A stretch of 25,410 nucleotides of DNA from Verrucomicrobiales bacterium. Lineage in GTDB: Bacteria > Verrucomicrobiota > Verrucomicrobiia > Verrucomicrobiales > DEV007. The position numbers and the translations under genes are program-made. This document shows positions 1 through 7,156 of this stretch, in pieces. Location: positions 1 to 25,410 of the forward strand of contig NZSO01000012.1 in the NCBI GenBank assembly GCA_002696885.1. Reading direction: 5' to 3'. Every line of letters starts with the position of its first letter. The first letter of the stretch is position 1. The notes beneath the pieces were generated by a model. That model worked only from the letters and a program-made list of their open reading frames with translations, did not search any database and was not told where the DNA came from.

Positions 1-884
1 ATGACAGTCTTATCGATGATTTTCTCAAATTTCTTGAGGTCGAAAGGAACGCTTCTCCCAGAACCATTGTGAATTACACACATTCCCTGGAAAAATATAA
101 AGAAAGTTCTAATGACTTTGAAGATTGGTATTCGTGCACCCCAGATGATTTTAGAGAATACCTCTATGAATGCATGAAGTTAGAAATGGCTCGATCAACA
201 ATCAGGTTACATTTTTCTGCATTGAGAAGTTTTTTTAAGTTTTTAACCCGAAGGCGAGGCCTCAAATTAAACCCTCTATTGGATATTCAATTACCGAAAG
301 CCAATAGATCATTGCCTCTAGTTTTAACCTTAAAGCAGGTAGAAGAGCTCCTTAGTTTGCCGTTAAATGTTAAGCAGCCGAAGCAGGCTCCTAAGTGGGC
401 TGCTGCTCGAGATGCAGCAATTCTAGAATTATTTTATAGCACAGGAATTCGACTGTCAGAATTAGCAAAACTACGACTTAATGATTTTGATTTTTTTAAT
501 GAAACAATCAAAGTTAAAGGTAAAGGCTCTAAGGAGAGAATAGTGCCTGTTGGTTCTCATGCGATTGAAGCTCTTAATAAATACTTTCATCAGGCGAAAA
601 TAAAAGAGGGACCTCTTTTTATCAGTAAATCTATGAAGCAAATCACTTCACGAGCGGTTTCTGATATTGTAAAAAAATATACTGATCTTGCGGGCTTTCC
701 CGTTGGTGTGAGTCCTCATAAGCTGAGGCATAGTTTTGCTACTCATCTTCTTGATAATGGAGCGGATTTGAGGAGTGTTCAAAATTTATTGGGTCATTCG
801 AGTCTATCAACAACTCAGATATATACTCACGTGAGTATTGAAAGAATAAAGAAAACTTATGAGAAAGCGCACCCCCGTGCTTAA
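1..884 (+). CDS. xerC: Tyrosine recombinase XerC, 5'-truncated by the window edge
   Basis: Site-specific tyrosine recombinase that, with a partner Xer protein, resolves chromosome dimers at dif. The frame is open from base 3, and the residues before the GTG at 69 already match the family's N-terminal core-binding domain (FLKFLEVERNASPRTI), so the true start lies upstream of the window and the GTG at 69 is not the start. Counting from that GTG, all catalytic residues are present: R128 (STGIRLSEL), K152 (GKGSKER), H217 and R220 (HKLRH), H243 (LGHSS) and nucleophile Y252 (IYTHV). The C-terminus 'KAHPRA' favours XerC over XerD or a phage integrase, and no att-like repeats or phage genes are next to it. 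The catalytic pattern is seen directly; the XerC/XerD choice is inference. Confidence 0.9.
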   Translation, partial: DSLIDDFLKFLEVERNASPRTIVNYTHSLEKYKESSNDFEDWYSCTPDDFREYLYECMKLEMARSTIRLHFSALRSFFKFLTRRRGLKLNPLLDIQLPKANRSLPLVLTLKQVEELLSLPLNVKQPKQAPKWAAARDAAILELFYSTGIRLSELAKLRLNDFDFFNETIKVKGKGSKERIVPVGSHAIEALNKYFHQAKIKEGPLFISKSMKQITSRAVSDIVKKYTDLAGFPVGVSPHKLRHSFATHLLDNGADLRSVQNLLGHSSLSTTQIYTHVSIERIKKTYEKAHPRA

Positions 885-925
885 TCATTATTAAATCTTC
901 ACTTTTATTAATTGTTTAGGTTTTT

Positions 926-942
926 TTGGCACAGAAGGTGCT
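926..942 (+). promoter_or_regulatory. Sigma-54 promoter for the TorF-type barrel gene
   Basis: TTGGCAC-AGAAG-GTGCT: the -24 GG is at 928-929 and the -12 GC at 940-941, giving the obligatory GG-N10-GC spacing and a near-consensus -24 box (TTGGCAC). The expected start of transcription is near 953, leaving a leader of about 43 nt before the ATG at 996. Sigma-54 promoters need an enhancer-binding activator such as NtrC; no NtrC-like site is obvious upstream. A matching element precedes amt. Confidence 0.75.
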
Positions 943-995
943 TATAAAAAATTCATCTGCATGAGCAGAAATAACTACTAACTATAAATTATTAT

Positions 996-1706
996 ATGAA
1001 AATACGTCAAATTATTGCAAAAACCCTTAAATTATTGGGATGTACAACAATATTGGCTCTAGTCCCTGCTTTTGCTGGTGAGCAATCAACGGCTGAGGAA
1101 ATTGGAGCTGAAGTGAGTGTCGGTTATGATACCGATTATGTTTTTAGAGGCACCCTTTTAGGAGAAGATTTACTCTGGAGTGATGTAAATGTTTCTACGA
1201 CATTGTCAGATGGTCTCGATCTAGGTGTTGGAGTCTGGTATGCCAACCCCACTGGCGGTGGTGGTGGAGATGAGTTAGACATTTATGCTGGTCTTACTAC
1301 TGCATTGGGTGATATGTCGGTCGATCTTGGGGGAACTTACTATTATTACCCTGTCGATGGTGGAAACACTCTTGAATTTGGTCTTGGATTAGGCACAAGT
1401 GCTGGACCTGTCGATCTCAGTCTTGGTATCTATTATGACATTGATTTAGAAAGTGCCTACTATGAGGTTGGTGCATCAACTTCTTTTGATTTGACTGATA
1501 CAATGGCAGTTGACGTCGGAGCCAACATTGGTGATGCAGATGGTGACACGCTGACAGCACTGACATTTACAGTTGGTATACCCATTACCTTAACCGACAC
1601 AGCATCACTGTCGCCATATCTCGGTGTAATGATTCCTCTTGATGATTTTGAGGATACTACAGACGACACAATATTTAGCGGATTGTCTCTTACGGTCGGG
1701 TTCTAA
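996..1706 (+). CDS. TorF-family putative porin / outer-membrane beta-barrel
   Basis: Predicted outer-membrane barrel of 236 aa. It has an N-terminal signal peptide (charged MKIRQ, hydrophobic core, cleavage near VPAFA-GE). The mature part is made of alternating, aromatic-rich, glycine-spaced beta-strands, starting with the family-like block VSVGYDTDYVFRG (about 41-53). It ends in a phenylalanine after alternating hydrophobic residues (LTVGF), the usual outer-membrane barrel sorting signal. The sequence matches the family annotated as 'TorF putative porin', whose substrate is not established. The gene has its own sigma-54 promoter and lies before amt, which suggests a role in nitrogen-compound uptake (inference). 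No Shine-Dalgarno is visible before the ATG. Confidence 0.75.
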   Translation: MKIRQIIAKTLKLLGCTTILALVPAFAGEQSTAEEIGAEVSVGYDTDYVFRGTLLGEDLLWSDVNVSTTLSDGLDLGVGVWYANPTGGGGGDELDIYAGLTTALGDMSVDLGGTYYYYPVDGGNTLEFGLGLGTSAGPVDLSLGIYYDIDLESAYYEVGASTSFDLTDTMAVDVGANIGDADGDTLTALTFTVGIPITLTDTASLSPYLGVMIPLDDFEDTTDDTIFSGLSLTVGF

Positions 1707-1807
1707 TTCGATGAGAATGGAACGAATTTTAGCAATATTAATCTTAACCCATTACACATTCATATAAGTTTTTATCATATATTTATTACAAATTTTGTTG
1801 GTTAATA

Positions 1808-1837
1808 GGCCCCGAATCAATTCATTGGTTCGGGGCC
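1808..1837 (+). terminator. Strong hairpin after the porin gene
   Basis: GGCCCCGAA (1808-1816) pairs perfectly with TTCGGGGCC (1829-1837). The stem extends inward through T-G, C-G, A-T and A-T pairs to a TTCA loop, about 13 bp in all. It is followed by ATTACTTTAT rather than a clean T-run, so it is a probable but imperfect intrinsic terminator. It separates the porin gene from the amt promoter. The rest of the 352-base gap 1707-2058 holds only the amt promoter and leader. Confidence 0.55.
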
Positions 1838-1943
1838 ATTACTTTATAGAGCGATGTTTTAATCTGATAATGTTTTGAGATCTAGAGAATTATCTTCGTG
1901 GGAAAGTTAACATTTAATTTTTTTTAAAACCATTTTTCAAAAG

Positions 1944-1961
1944 TTGGCACGCGCCCTGCTT
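1944..1961 (+). promoter_or_regulatory. Sigma-54 promoter for the ammonium transporter gene
   Basis: TTGGCACG-CGCC-CTGCTT: the -24 GG is at 1946-1947 and the -12 GC at 1958-1959, spaced exactly GG-N10-GC, and the -24 half is full consensus. The predicted transcript start is near 1971, giving a leader of about 88 nt that contains a small hairpin, CGGAA-TCAT-TTCCG, at 1975-1988. Ammonium transporter genes are classic targets of sigma-54/NtrC, which supports the call. Confidence 0.85.
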
Positions 1962-2058
1962 AAGTAATAAAGACCGGAATCATTTCCGTAAACAACAACA
2001 CAAAACATTAACAAACTTGTCTTAAACAGAACCCACTAACTAAAAAACTAAAATTAAA

Positions 2059-3579
2059 ATGAAAACTAAAATAAACTTAACTTTAAGATATCTTGGTGTG
2101 TTTACCTTGATGTCTTTTTTAGCAGTTGCTTTTAGCAACAATGCGCTTGCAGAACTACCAGAAGTTACCCCTGAAATGGTTGCTGACGGTTCGGAAGATG
2201 GAGATCTTGCTGGACAAGCCATCTACAAATACCTGTCGCTTGGTGGTGATCCAAGTACATTAACGGCAGAACAAAAACTTGCCGCTGAAGGATATTACGA
2301 CAGGTATGATAATGCCCCCTTCTTTGGTTTGAGTAGCTTGTGGATATTGATTGCTGCATTCTTGGTGTTTATCATGCACTTGGGATTCGCAACTCTCGAA
2401 TCTGGACTTACTCAAAGTAAAAACACTGTAAATATACTATTTAAAAATGTTTACATTATTAGTGCTGGCTTAATTCTTTACATGTTATGGGGATTCAACG
2501 CGATGTATCCGGGCGATTTTAATGGATGGTTCGCCAAGGGAAGCCCATGGTTTGGTACTCCTGCTGATAACGCTGATCTTTCCTATGGTGGCACAGGCTT
2601 GTGTCAGACAGGTTGGGCAGATTTTCTTTTTCAGGCGATGTTTTGTGCTACCGCAGCCACTATTGTATCTGGTGCAGTAGCTGAGAGAATAAAGCTTGGT
2701 TCTTTCATGATTTTTGCTGCTCTATTAGTTGGTATTGCATATCCAATTAGCGGTGGATGGAAATGGGGCGGTGGATGGCTTGATCAGATGGGTTTCTATG
2801 ATTTTGCAGGATCCTCAGTTGTTCACGCGTTTGGCGGATTTGCAGCACTAGCTTGTTGTGTAATTCTTGGTGCTAGAAAAGGTAAATATACTAAAGAGGG
2901 AATTAAGCCAATTCTTGGCTCTAGTATGCCTCTAGCGTGTATCGGAGTTTTCCTTCTCTGGCTTGGTTGGTTTGGATTTAATGGCGGTTCAGTATTGAGC
3001 GCAGATCCAGGACTAGTTTCTTATGTCTGTGTGACCACTGCACTTGCTGCTGCCGCAGGCGCACTCGGTTCAATTGTCATATCAGCGTTGTTTCTTAAAA
3101 AGCCTGACTTATCAATGGCACTCAACGGAGTTCTCGCAGGTTTAGTTGGAATTACTGCTGGCGCTGATTCAGTTACCATTCCATCAGCAATGATCATCGG
3201 TCTAATAGCTGGAACAATTGTTGTCTTCTCAATTGTTCTACTTGATAAGATGGGTATTGATGATCCAGTTGGTGCAATTTCCGTTCATGGTGTTGTAGGT
3301 ATTTGGGGAACACTCGCAGTTGGTATTCCTTTTTTCCAGTTGGAAGGAACAGAAGTAAGTTTCATGACTCAACTTATTGGAACTCTCAGTATCAGTGCAT
3401 TTGCTTTTGGATTCTCCGCAATCGTATTCACAGTCATCAAGACAGTTATGGGTGTACGAGTTTCTGAAGAAATTGAGGCTAAGGGTCTTGATGTTACAGA
3501 ACATGGAGCTCCTGCCTACGCGGTGACTTCAACAATAAGTGCAGCTCCTGAACCTGCCGTTGCAACAGTGGAAGCATAA
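2059..3579 (+). CDS. amt: Ammonium transporter (Amt/AmtB family)
   Basis: Inner-membrane ammonium channel of 506 aa with about 11 membrane segments. The twin pore histidines are present: H256 in SSVVHAFGG and H410 in AISVHGVVGIWG. Other family blocks are AFLVFIMHLGFATLESGL, GAVAERIK and the cytoplasmic tail VSEEIEAKGLDVTEHG, the region that P-II proteins contact. Two features are longer than in E. coli AmtB: a cleavable-looking signal sequence (residues 1-31, SNNALA) followed by about 55 mostly polar residues before the first core helix, and an Ala/Pro-rich C-terminal extension. The gene has its own sigma-54 promoter, so expression under nitrogen limitation is expected. No Shine-Dalgarno is visible. 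No P-II gene lies next to it. Confidence 0.95.
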   Translation: MKTKINLTLRYLGVFTLMSFLAVAFSNNALAELPEVTPEMVADGSEDGDLAGQAIYKYLSLGGDPSTLTAEQKLAAEGYYDRYDNAPFFGLSSLWILIAAFLVFIMHLGFATLESGLTQSKNTVNILFKNVYIISAGLILYMLWGFNAMYPGDFNGWFAKGSPWFGTPADNADLSYGGTGLCQTGWADFLFQAMFCATAATIVSGAVAERIKLGSFMIFAALLVGIAYPISGGWKWGGGWLDQMGFYDFAGSSVVHAFGGFAALACCVILGARKGKYTKEGIKPILGSSMPLACIGVFLLWLGWFGFNGGSVLSADPGLVSYVCVTTALAAAAGALGSIVISALFLKKPDLSMALNGVLAGLVGITAGADSVTIPSAMIIGLIAGTIVVFSIVLLDKMGIDDPVGAISVHGVVGIWGTLAVGIPFFQLEGTEVSFMTQLIGTLSISAFAFGFSAIVFTVIKTVMGVRVSEEIEAKGLDVTEHGAPAYAVTSTISAAPEPAVATVEA

Positions 3580-3607
3580 TTTGAGATAAATCAAAAAAAT
3601 CTCCCTT

Positions 3608-3631
3608 GGGTTCTGGGTCTCCCCAGAACCC
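3608..3631 (+). repeat. Perfect hairpin directly after amt
   Basis: GGGTTCTGGG (3608-3617) and CCCAGAACCC (3622-3631) form a perfect 10-bp stem with a TCTC loop, 29 bases after the amt stop. No T-run follows. It may protect the 3' end of the amt mRNA or act with the terminator just downstream. Confidence 0.6.
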
Positions 3632-3653
3632 GTTAGTAGGGGGTTCAACAGAG

Positions 3654-3697
3654 ACAGGGCGGTGAGGTACTTAGTATCTCACCGTTCCTGTATTTTT
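3654..3697 (+). terminator. Rho-independent terminator of amt
   Basis: The outer stem ACAGG/CCTGT (3654-3658 with 3687-3691) encloses CGGTGAG/CTCACCG (3660-3666 with 3678-3684). This continues through GTAC/GTAT pairing to a TTA loop. The stem is followed at once by ATTTTT (3692-3697). This is the classical stem plus U-tract arrangement and the clearest terminator in the window. Confidence 0.8.
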
Positions 3698-3744
3698 GGC
3701 AAGATAACATTTCTGCTTTTGGGTTTTTCTGTTTAAATTCAGCC

Positions 3745-3750
3745 TATAAT
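3745..3750 (+). promoter_or_regulatory. Candidate -10 element (TATAAT) abutting coaX
   Basis: A consensus TATAAT ends 4 bases before the coaX ATG at 3755. If used, transcription would start at or within 2 bases of the ATG, making a leaderless mRNA. No convincing -35 box lies 16-18 bases upstream (the region is GGGTTTTT), and the sequence is AT-rich, so chance is possible. Confidence 0.35.
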
Positions 3751-3754
3751 CTGA

Positions 3755-4507
3755 ATGGCTGATAAAACAAAGTTCTTGCTTATTGATATAAGTAATTCCA
3801 ACACAAAGATGATTCTTGCTTCTGAGTCTTCGCTGTTAGGTGATGTTTTTTCTATTCCTACTGCGCAACTATGTGAGGATACTTTTAACCAATTGCCTTG
3901 GGAAATTGGGAATGACGAATTGAGTGTTGTTCTTTCATCAGTTGTACCCAAAAAAAACCAAATAATAGAGAGTTGCTTCGCCAACGAAAAAATCCTTACG
4001 GTGTCGAATCAGCTCGAATTGGATTGTTCCATTGATTATCCTGATCCTAAAAGTATCGGGGCTGATCGATTAGCTAATACGGTTGGTGCCATATATTTCA
4101 AAGGGGCACCAGTAATTGTGGTAGACTTTGGAACGGCTCTCACCTTTGACGTTATTTCTAGACAAAGGGCTTATGTGGGTGGGGTGATTGCACCTGGTTT
4201 AGCCGCGATGACAGACTATATGCATGACAATACCGCGTTACTTCCAAAAATTACTCTTAATGAACCGCTATCTGTTATTGGTAAGTCAACTGAAGGAGCT
4301 ATGCTCTCAGGAGCCGTAATTGGTTATAGGGGGCTTGTAAAAGAAATCTTAGCAACATTGATGGAGGAGTTGGGCGAAACGAATGTCCCAGTATTAGCGA
4401 CTGGTGGATATTCTAAATTGATTTCCTCAGGGATTGGGGAGATGATCGAAGTGAATGAAAAGTTAACTTTAGAAGGTCTAAGAATTATTGCTAAGTTAAA
4501 CCTTTAA
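3755..4507 (+). CDS. coaX: Type III pantothenate kinase
   Basis: Catalyses the first step of coenzyme A synthesis (pantothenate to 4'-phosphopantothenate) in the cytoplasm. It has 250 aa, the normal CoaX length. Motifs in order: phosphate-binding LLIDISNSNTK with D11 (usual form DxGNT), GADRLANTVGA (102-112) for pantothenate binding, DFGTALTFD (124-132), GGVIAPGL (142-149) and GKSTEGAMLSGAVIGY near 176-191. The second asparagine-like position of the first motif is changed (DISNSN in place of DIGNTN), a mild variant. The next gene, a ROK kinase, begins 1 base after the stop, so the two are almost certainly cotranscribed. No Shine-Dalgarno is visible; a TATAAT lies just before the ATG. Confidence 0.9.
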   Translation: MADKTKFLLIDISNSNTKMILASESSLLGDVFSIPTAQLCEDTFNQLPWEIGNDELSVVLSSVVPKKNQIIESCFANEKILTVSNQLELDCSIDYPDPKSIGADRLANTVGAIYFKGAPVIVVDFGTALTFDVISRQRAYVGGVIAPGLAAMTDYMHDNTALLPKITLNEPLSVIGKSTEGAMLSGAVIGYRGLVKEILATLMEELGETNVPVLATGGYSKLISSGIGEMIEVNEKLTLEGLRIIAKLNL

Positions 4508-4508
4508 T

Positions 4509-5480
4509 ATGACATCCGTTAATAGATCCAAGCCGACAGCAGTTGGTATTGATTTTGGTGGGACTTCAGTCAAAATAAGTTCTCTTTCAAATTTACTTTC
4601 GGACCAGAGAGAGGAGCCAAAAATCCTTCTCACTTCCGATTTCAAGACGGTTGATTCTTTAACATCTGAAATGGTTAAGACGGTTAATCAATTTATGAAA
4701 GAGGATGAAGTTGTTGCTGTTGGTTGTGGAGTTCCTGGTCTTGTTGATTTTGATAATGGACATATTCACATGTTAACTAATGTTCCAGGATGGAATGATG
4801 TCGCATTGAAAGATATCTTAGAAAAAGAATTAAATATCCCCATCTTTGTCGACAATGACGCTAATTGTATGGCTTATGCCGAATATCGATACGGAGCTGC
4901 GAGAGGGTGTTCAAACGTTGTTGCTCTAACTCTTGGAACTGGTATTGGAGGCGGGCTGATTATCGATGGAAAACTCTATAGAGGGAGTAATTTTGCAGCG
5001 GGTGAACTGGGTAATTTTTCGATTGATTATCAGGGTCCTGAAAACACCTATGGTTTGAAAGGGGCATTAGAGTGTTATATGGGAAACAAGCAAATTTGTG
5101 AGCTTGCTGAAAAAGAATTTATCGATATGAAAATGCCTGATGGGGGTTGGACCCCAGAACGGGTTACTGATTTAGCCTTAGAGGGGAATATTGCGGCAAT
5201 CGCGATTTGGGATCAGATTGCTGATTGGTTGGCCTCTGCTTTAGCCAGCACTGCTTGGTTGTTAAACCCTGATGCATTTGTTGTTGGAGGGGGAGTTGCC
5301 AAGGCGGGCCACTTTCTTTTCGATCCACTAACTGAAAAAATCAAAAACCAAGTTTCGGATGTTATTTCAAATGATCTAAAGATTTTACCAGCTTTTTTTG
5401 GTAATGAATCGGGTATGATTGGCAGTTCTGCTCAGGCTTTAGATTGTTGGAAAAAAGAAAACAATCAGACTTCGAGCTAA
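4509..5480 (+). CDS. ROK-family sugar kinase (glucokinase-like)
   Basis: Cytoplasmic ATP-dependent sugar kinase of 323 aa, probably glucokinase. Visible motifs: phosphate-1 GIDFGGTSVK (13-22), GVPGLVD (74-80), catalytic Asp in VDNDANCMAYAEY (D117), LGTGIGGG (142-149), GELGN (165-169) and the adenosine motif VVGGGVAKAG (about 258-267). The usual ROK zinc site is absent: the family has GEIGH followed by CxCGxxGCxE, whereas here Asn replaces His169 and the cysteines are lost (GPENTYGLKGALECY, 176-190). I believe relatives in Verrucomicrobia share this form, but cannot check. It is translationally coupled to coaX, 1 base apart, and its last 4 bases overlap the convergent TerC gene. ROK fold is certain, sugar specificity is not. 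Confidence 0.85.
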   Translation: MTSVNRSKPTAVGIDFGGTSVKISSLSNLLSDQREEPKILLTSDFKTVDSLTSEMVKTVNQFMKEDEVVAVGCGVPGLVDFDNGHIHMLTNVPGWNDVALKDILEKELNIPIFVDNDANCMAYAEYRYGAARGCSNVVALTLGTGIGGGLIIDGKLYRGSNFAAGELGNFSIDYQGPENTYGLKGALECYMGNKQICELAEKEFIDMKMPDGGWTPERVTDLALEGNIAAIAIWDQIADWLASALASTAWLLNPDAFVVGGGVAKAGHFLFDPLTEKIKNQVSDVISNDLKILPAFFGNESGMIGSSAQALDCWKKENNQTSS

Positions 5481-5493
5481 TCCGAAGCTTTTT
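5470..5493 (+). terminator. Putative terminator overlapping the ROK kinase stop codon
   Basis: CTTCG (5470-5474) pairs with CGAAG (5483-5487) around an 8-base loop that contains both convergent stop codons. CTTTTTGTTTCTT follows on the plus strand. The stem is only 5 bp, so strength is uncertain, but the position and T-run fit termination of coaX-ROK transcripts. Confidence 0.45.
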
Positions 5494-6307
5494 GTTTCTT
5501 AGCGAGCAGTTTTTTTTGGTATTTGCTTTGAACTATGTCGATCAATACCAAAATTGTGATGACAAAATAAAAAGTGGTCTTTGTCATAGGAGTGATTTCG
5601 TTGCCAAAAAACTTCAGATGAGCCTTGTGAGCGCCCTCAGAAATCAACATTACACCAACAATAAATAGAATAAATAATCCAAGTATTTCATAGAGACGGT
5701 TCTTTTGTAAAAAATCAGAAACTTTATCAGCAAGGACAATCATCAGTATACCACTAACTATAATGGCTGTGGCCATGACCCACATGACATACTCTGTTTC
5801 ACCGGTCGGTTGTCCCATTTCATTCAGAACGGGTTGCTGGGCTAGAGCCATTGCACTTAATATTGAATCAAATGAAAAAACCAAATTCATCAAAACAATA
5901 GTGCTGATAACTAATGCTGCTGATTTTGTATTCTTAGAATCAGCATTGCCGTGCAGGTCATCAGTTCCGATAAGGTGAAATATCTCTTTGACGGCCGTGT
6001 ATAAAATAAAAATACCGCCAAATAAAACAATTACACTTTCAAGGTTTAAGCTCCCTTCTATGAGGCCCTCTTTTTTGAATGTTAGAAATGGCTTTGTAAA
6101 TGCTGATATAATACTGGTTAAAAGAACAAGCAGGACGAGTCTGGCTCCAACGGCGATACCTATTCCGAGCTTTCTGACATATGCTTGTTTATCTTTTGGT
6201 GCCCGTTTTGATTCGATCGAAATATATAAAAGATTATCGAACCCTAACACTGCCTGTAAGAGCAACAGCATTACCAGAGTGAAAAGTTGCTGTAATAATA
6301 TATCCAT
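5477..6307 (-). CDS. TerC/YkoY-family integral membrane protein
   Basis: Inner-membrane protein of 276 aa with about seven to nine hydrophobic helices. It carries the two acidic intramembrane motifs of the TerC family: VLGFDNLL (20-27) and VFSFDSIL (143-150). Family members are implicated in metal export (manganese in the YkoY/Alx branch, linked to metalation of exported proteins) and in tellurite resistance; which applies here cannot be told. The length and the DxxD-like region after the fourth helix (GTDDLHGNAD) fit the YkoY/YegH-like branch rather than short Alx. It is the last gene of the minus-strand run SOUL-mazG-TerC, 39 bases after mazG. Its stop overlaps the stop of the convergent ROK kinase by 3-4 bases. 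Confidence 0.85.
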   Translation of the reverse strand: MDILLQQLFTLVMLLLLQAVLGFDNLLYISIESKRAPKDKQAYVRKLGIGIAVGARLVLLVLLTSIISAFTKPFLTFKKEGLIEGSLNLESVIVLFGGIFILYTAVKEIFHLIGTDDLHGNADSKNTKSAALVISTIVLMNLVFSFDSILSAMALAQQPVLNEMGQPTGETEYVMWVMATAIIVSGILMIVLADKVSDFLQKNRLYEILGLFILFIVGVMLISEGAHKAHLKFFGNEITPMTKTTFYFVITILVLIDIVQSKYQKKLLAKKQKASD

Positions 6308-6346
6308 TGATTATTGAATGAATAATTTAAGATTTTTTTTTAAAAA

Positions 6347-7156
6347 TCAAGATTCTTTATTTTTTACCTCTTCCCAAGCTTGTTCCATTCGTTCAATGTT
6401 AGCCTCTATCACATTCGTACCATTTTCTTCGAGATTGTTTTCTAATTCATTAAAACGTCTAATGAATTTTTCATTCGCAGCAGCTAATAACGACTCTGAA
6501 TCCATTCCTATTTTTCTTGTAAGGTTAGTCACTGCAAATAGTAGGTCTCCGATTTCTTCTGCTAAATTATCGTTATCATTATTGGCGCCGCCTTCACTAA
6601 TAGCTGACTCAACTTCGTCAAGTTCCTCTCTTATTTTTGGAATAACGCTTTTCGCTTCAGGCCAATCAAAACCAACCTTTTCGACTTTCTTTTGTATCTC
6701 GTGTGCTTTTATAAGAGACGGCAAACCATTAGTAACTCCATCGAGTATATGTTTTTCCTGACCATTTTTTTCTGCTCTCTTAATCTCTTCCCATCGTTGT
6801 AAAACTGAATTCGTGTCATCAAGTTTATCATTTCCGAAGACGTGAGGGTGCCTCCTTATGAGTTTATCAGATATTGAATTTGCTACATCTTCAAGGGAGA
6901 ATTCTTGAGATTCCGAGGCGATTTCGCTTTGCATAACGACTTGCAATAGCAAATCGCCAAGCTCCTCTAATATGTTTGCTTTGTTCCCTGTTCTAATCGC
7001 ATCAGCTGCCTCGTAAGCCTCTTCTAGAATATTTGGGATTAAACTTTTTTGTGTCTGCTCTATGTCCCATGGGCAACCTTCTGGTCCTCTTAAAATTTGA
7101 ACAATTGATCTGAGTTTATCAATTGGATCCAAGGAATCGTCTGGTACTTCAGGCAT
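6347..7156 (-). CDS. mazG: Nucleoside triphosphate pyrophosphohydrolase MazG
   Basis: Cytoplasmic all-alpha NTP pyrophosphatase that hydrolyses (d)NTPs to monophosphates and PPi; in E. coli it removes non-canonical nucleotides and dampens the stringent response. It has 269 aa, the full two-domain length. The N-terminal domain has the signature GCPWDIEQTQKSL (27-39), EEAYE (45-49) and EELGD (64-68), the metal-binding ExxE/ExxD set. The linker RRHPHVFG and the C-terminal domain (GFDWPE, EELDEVE, EEIGDLLFAVTN) are also present. The start ATG overlaps the TAA of the upstream SOUL gene by one base (TAATG), so the two are translationally coupled. Confidence 0.95.
   Translation of the reverse strand: MPEVPDDSLDPIDKLRSIVQILRGPEGCPWDIEQTQKSLIPNILEEAYEAADAIRTGNKANILEELGDLLLQVVMQSEIASESQEFSLEDVANSISDKLIRRHPHVFGNDKLDDTNSVLQRWEEIKRAEKNGQEKHILDGVTNGLPSLIKAHEIQKKVEKVGFDWPEAKSVIPKIREELDEVESAISEGGANNDNDNLAEEIGDLLFAVTNLTRKIGMDSESLLAAANEKFIRRFNELENNLEENGTNVIEANIERMEQAWEEVKNKES

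Noticed and set aside
1..884. Phage or island integrase at the left edge
   Set aside because: The recombinase has the XerC C-terminal HPRA ending and no attachment repeats, tRNA or phage genes follow; neighbours are ordinary chromosomal genes.
5763..6317. Two plus-strand open frames (71 and 109 codons) opposite the TerC gene
   Set aside because: They lie fully antisense to a clear TerC-family gene and their translations have no coherent domain, signal or membrane pattern of their own.
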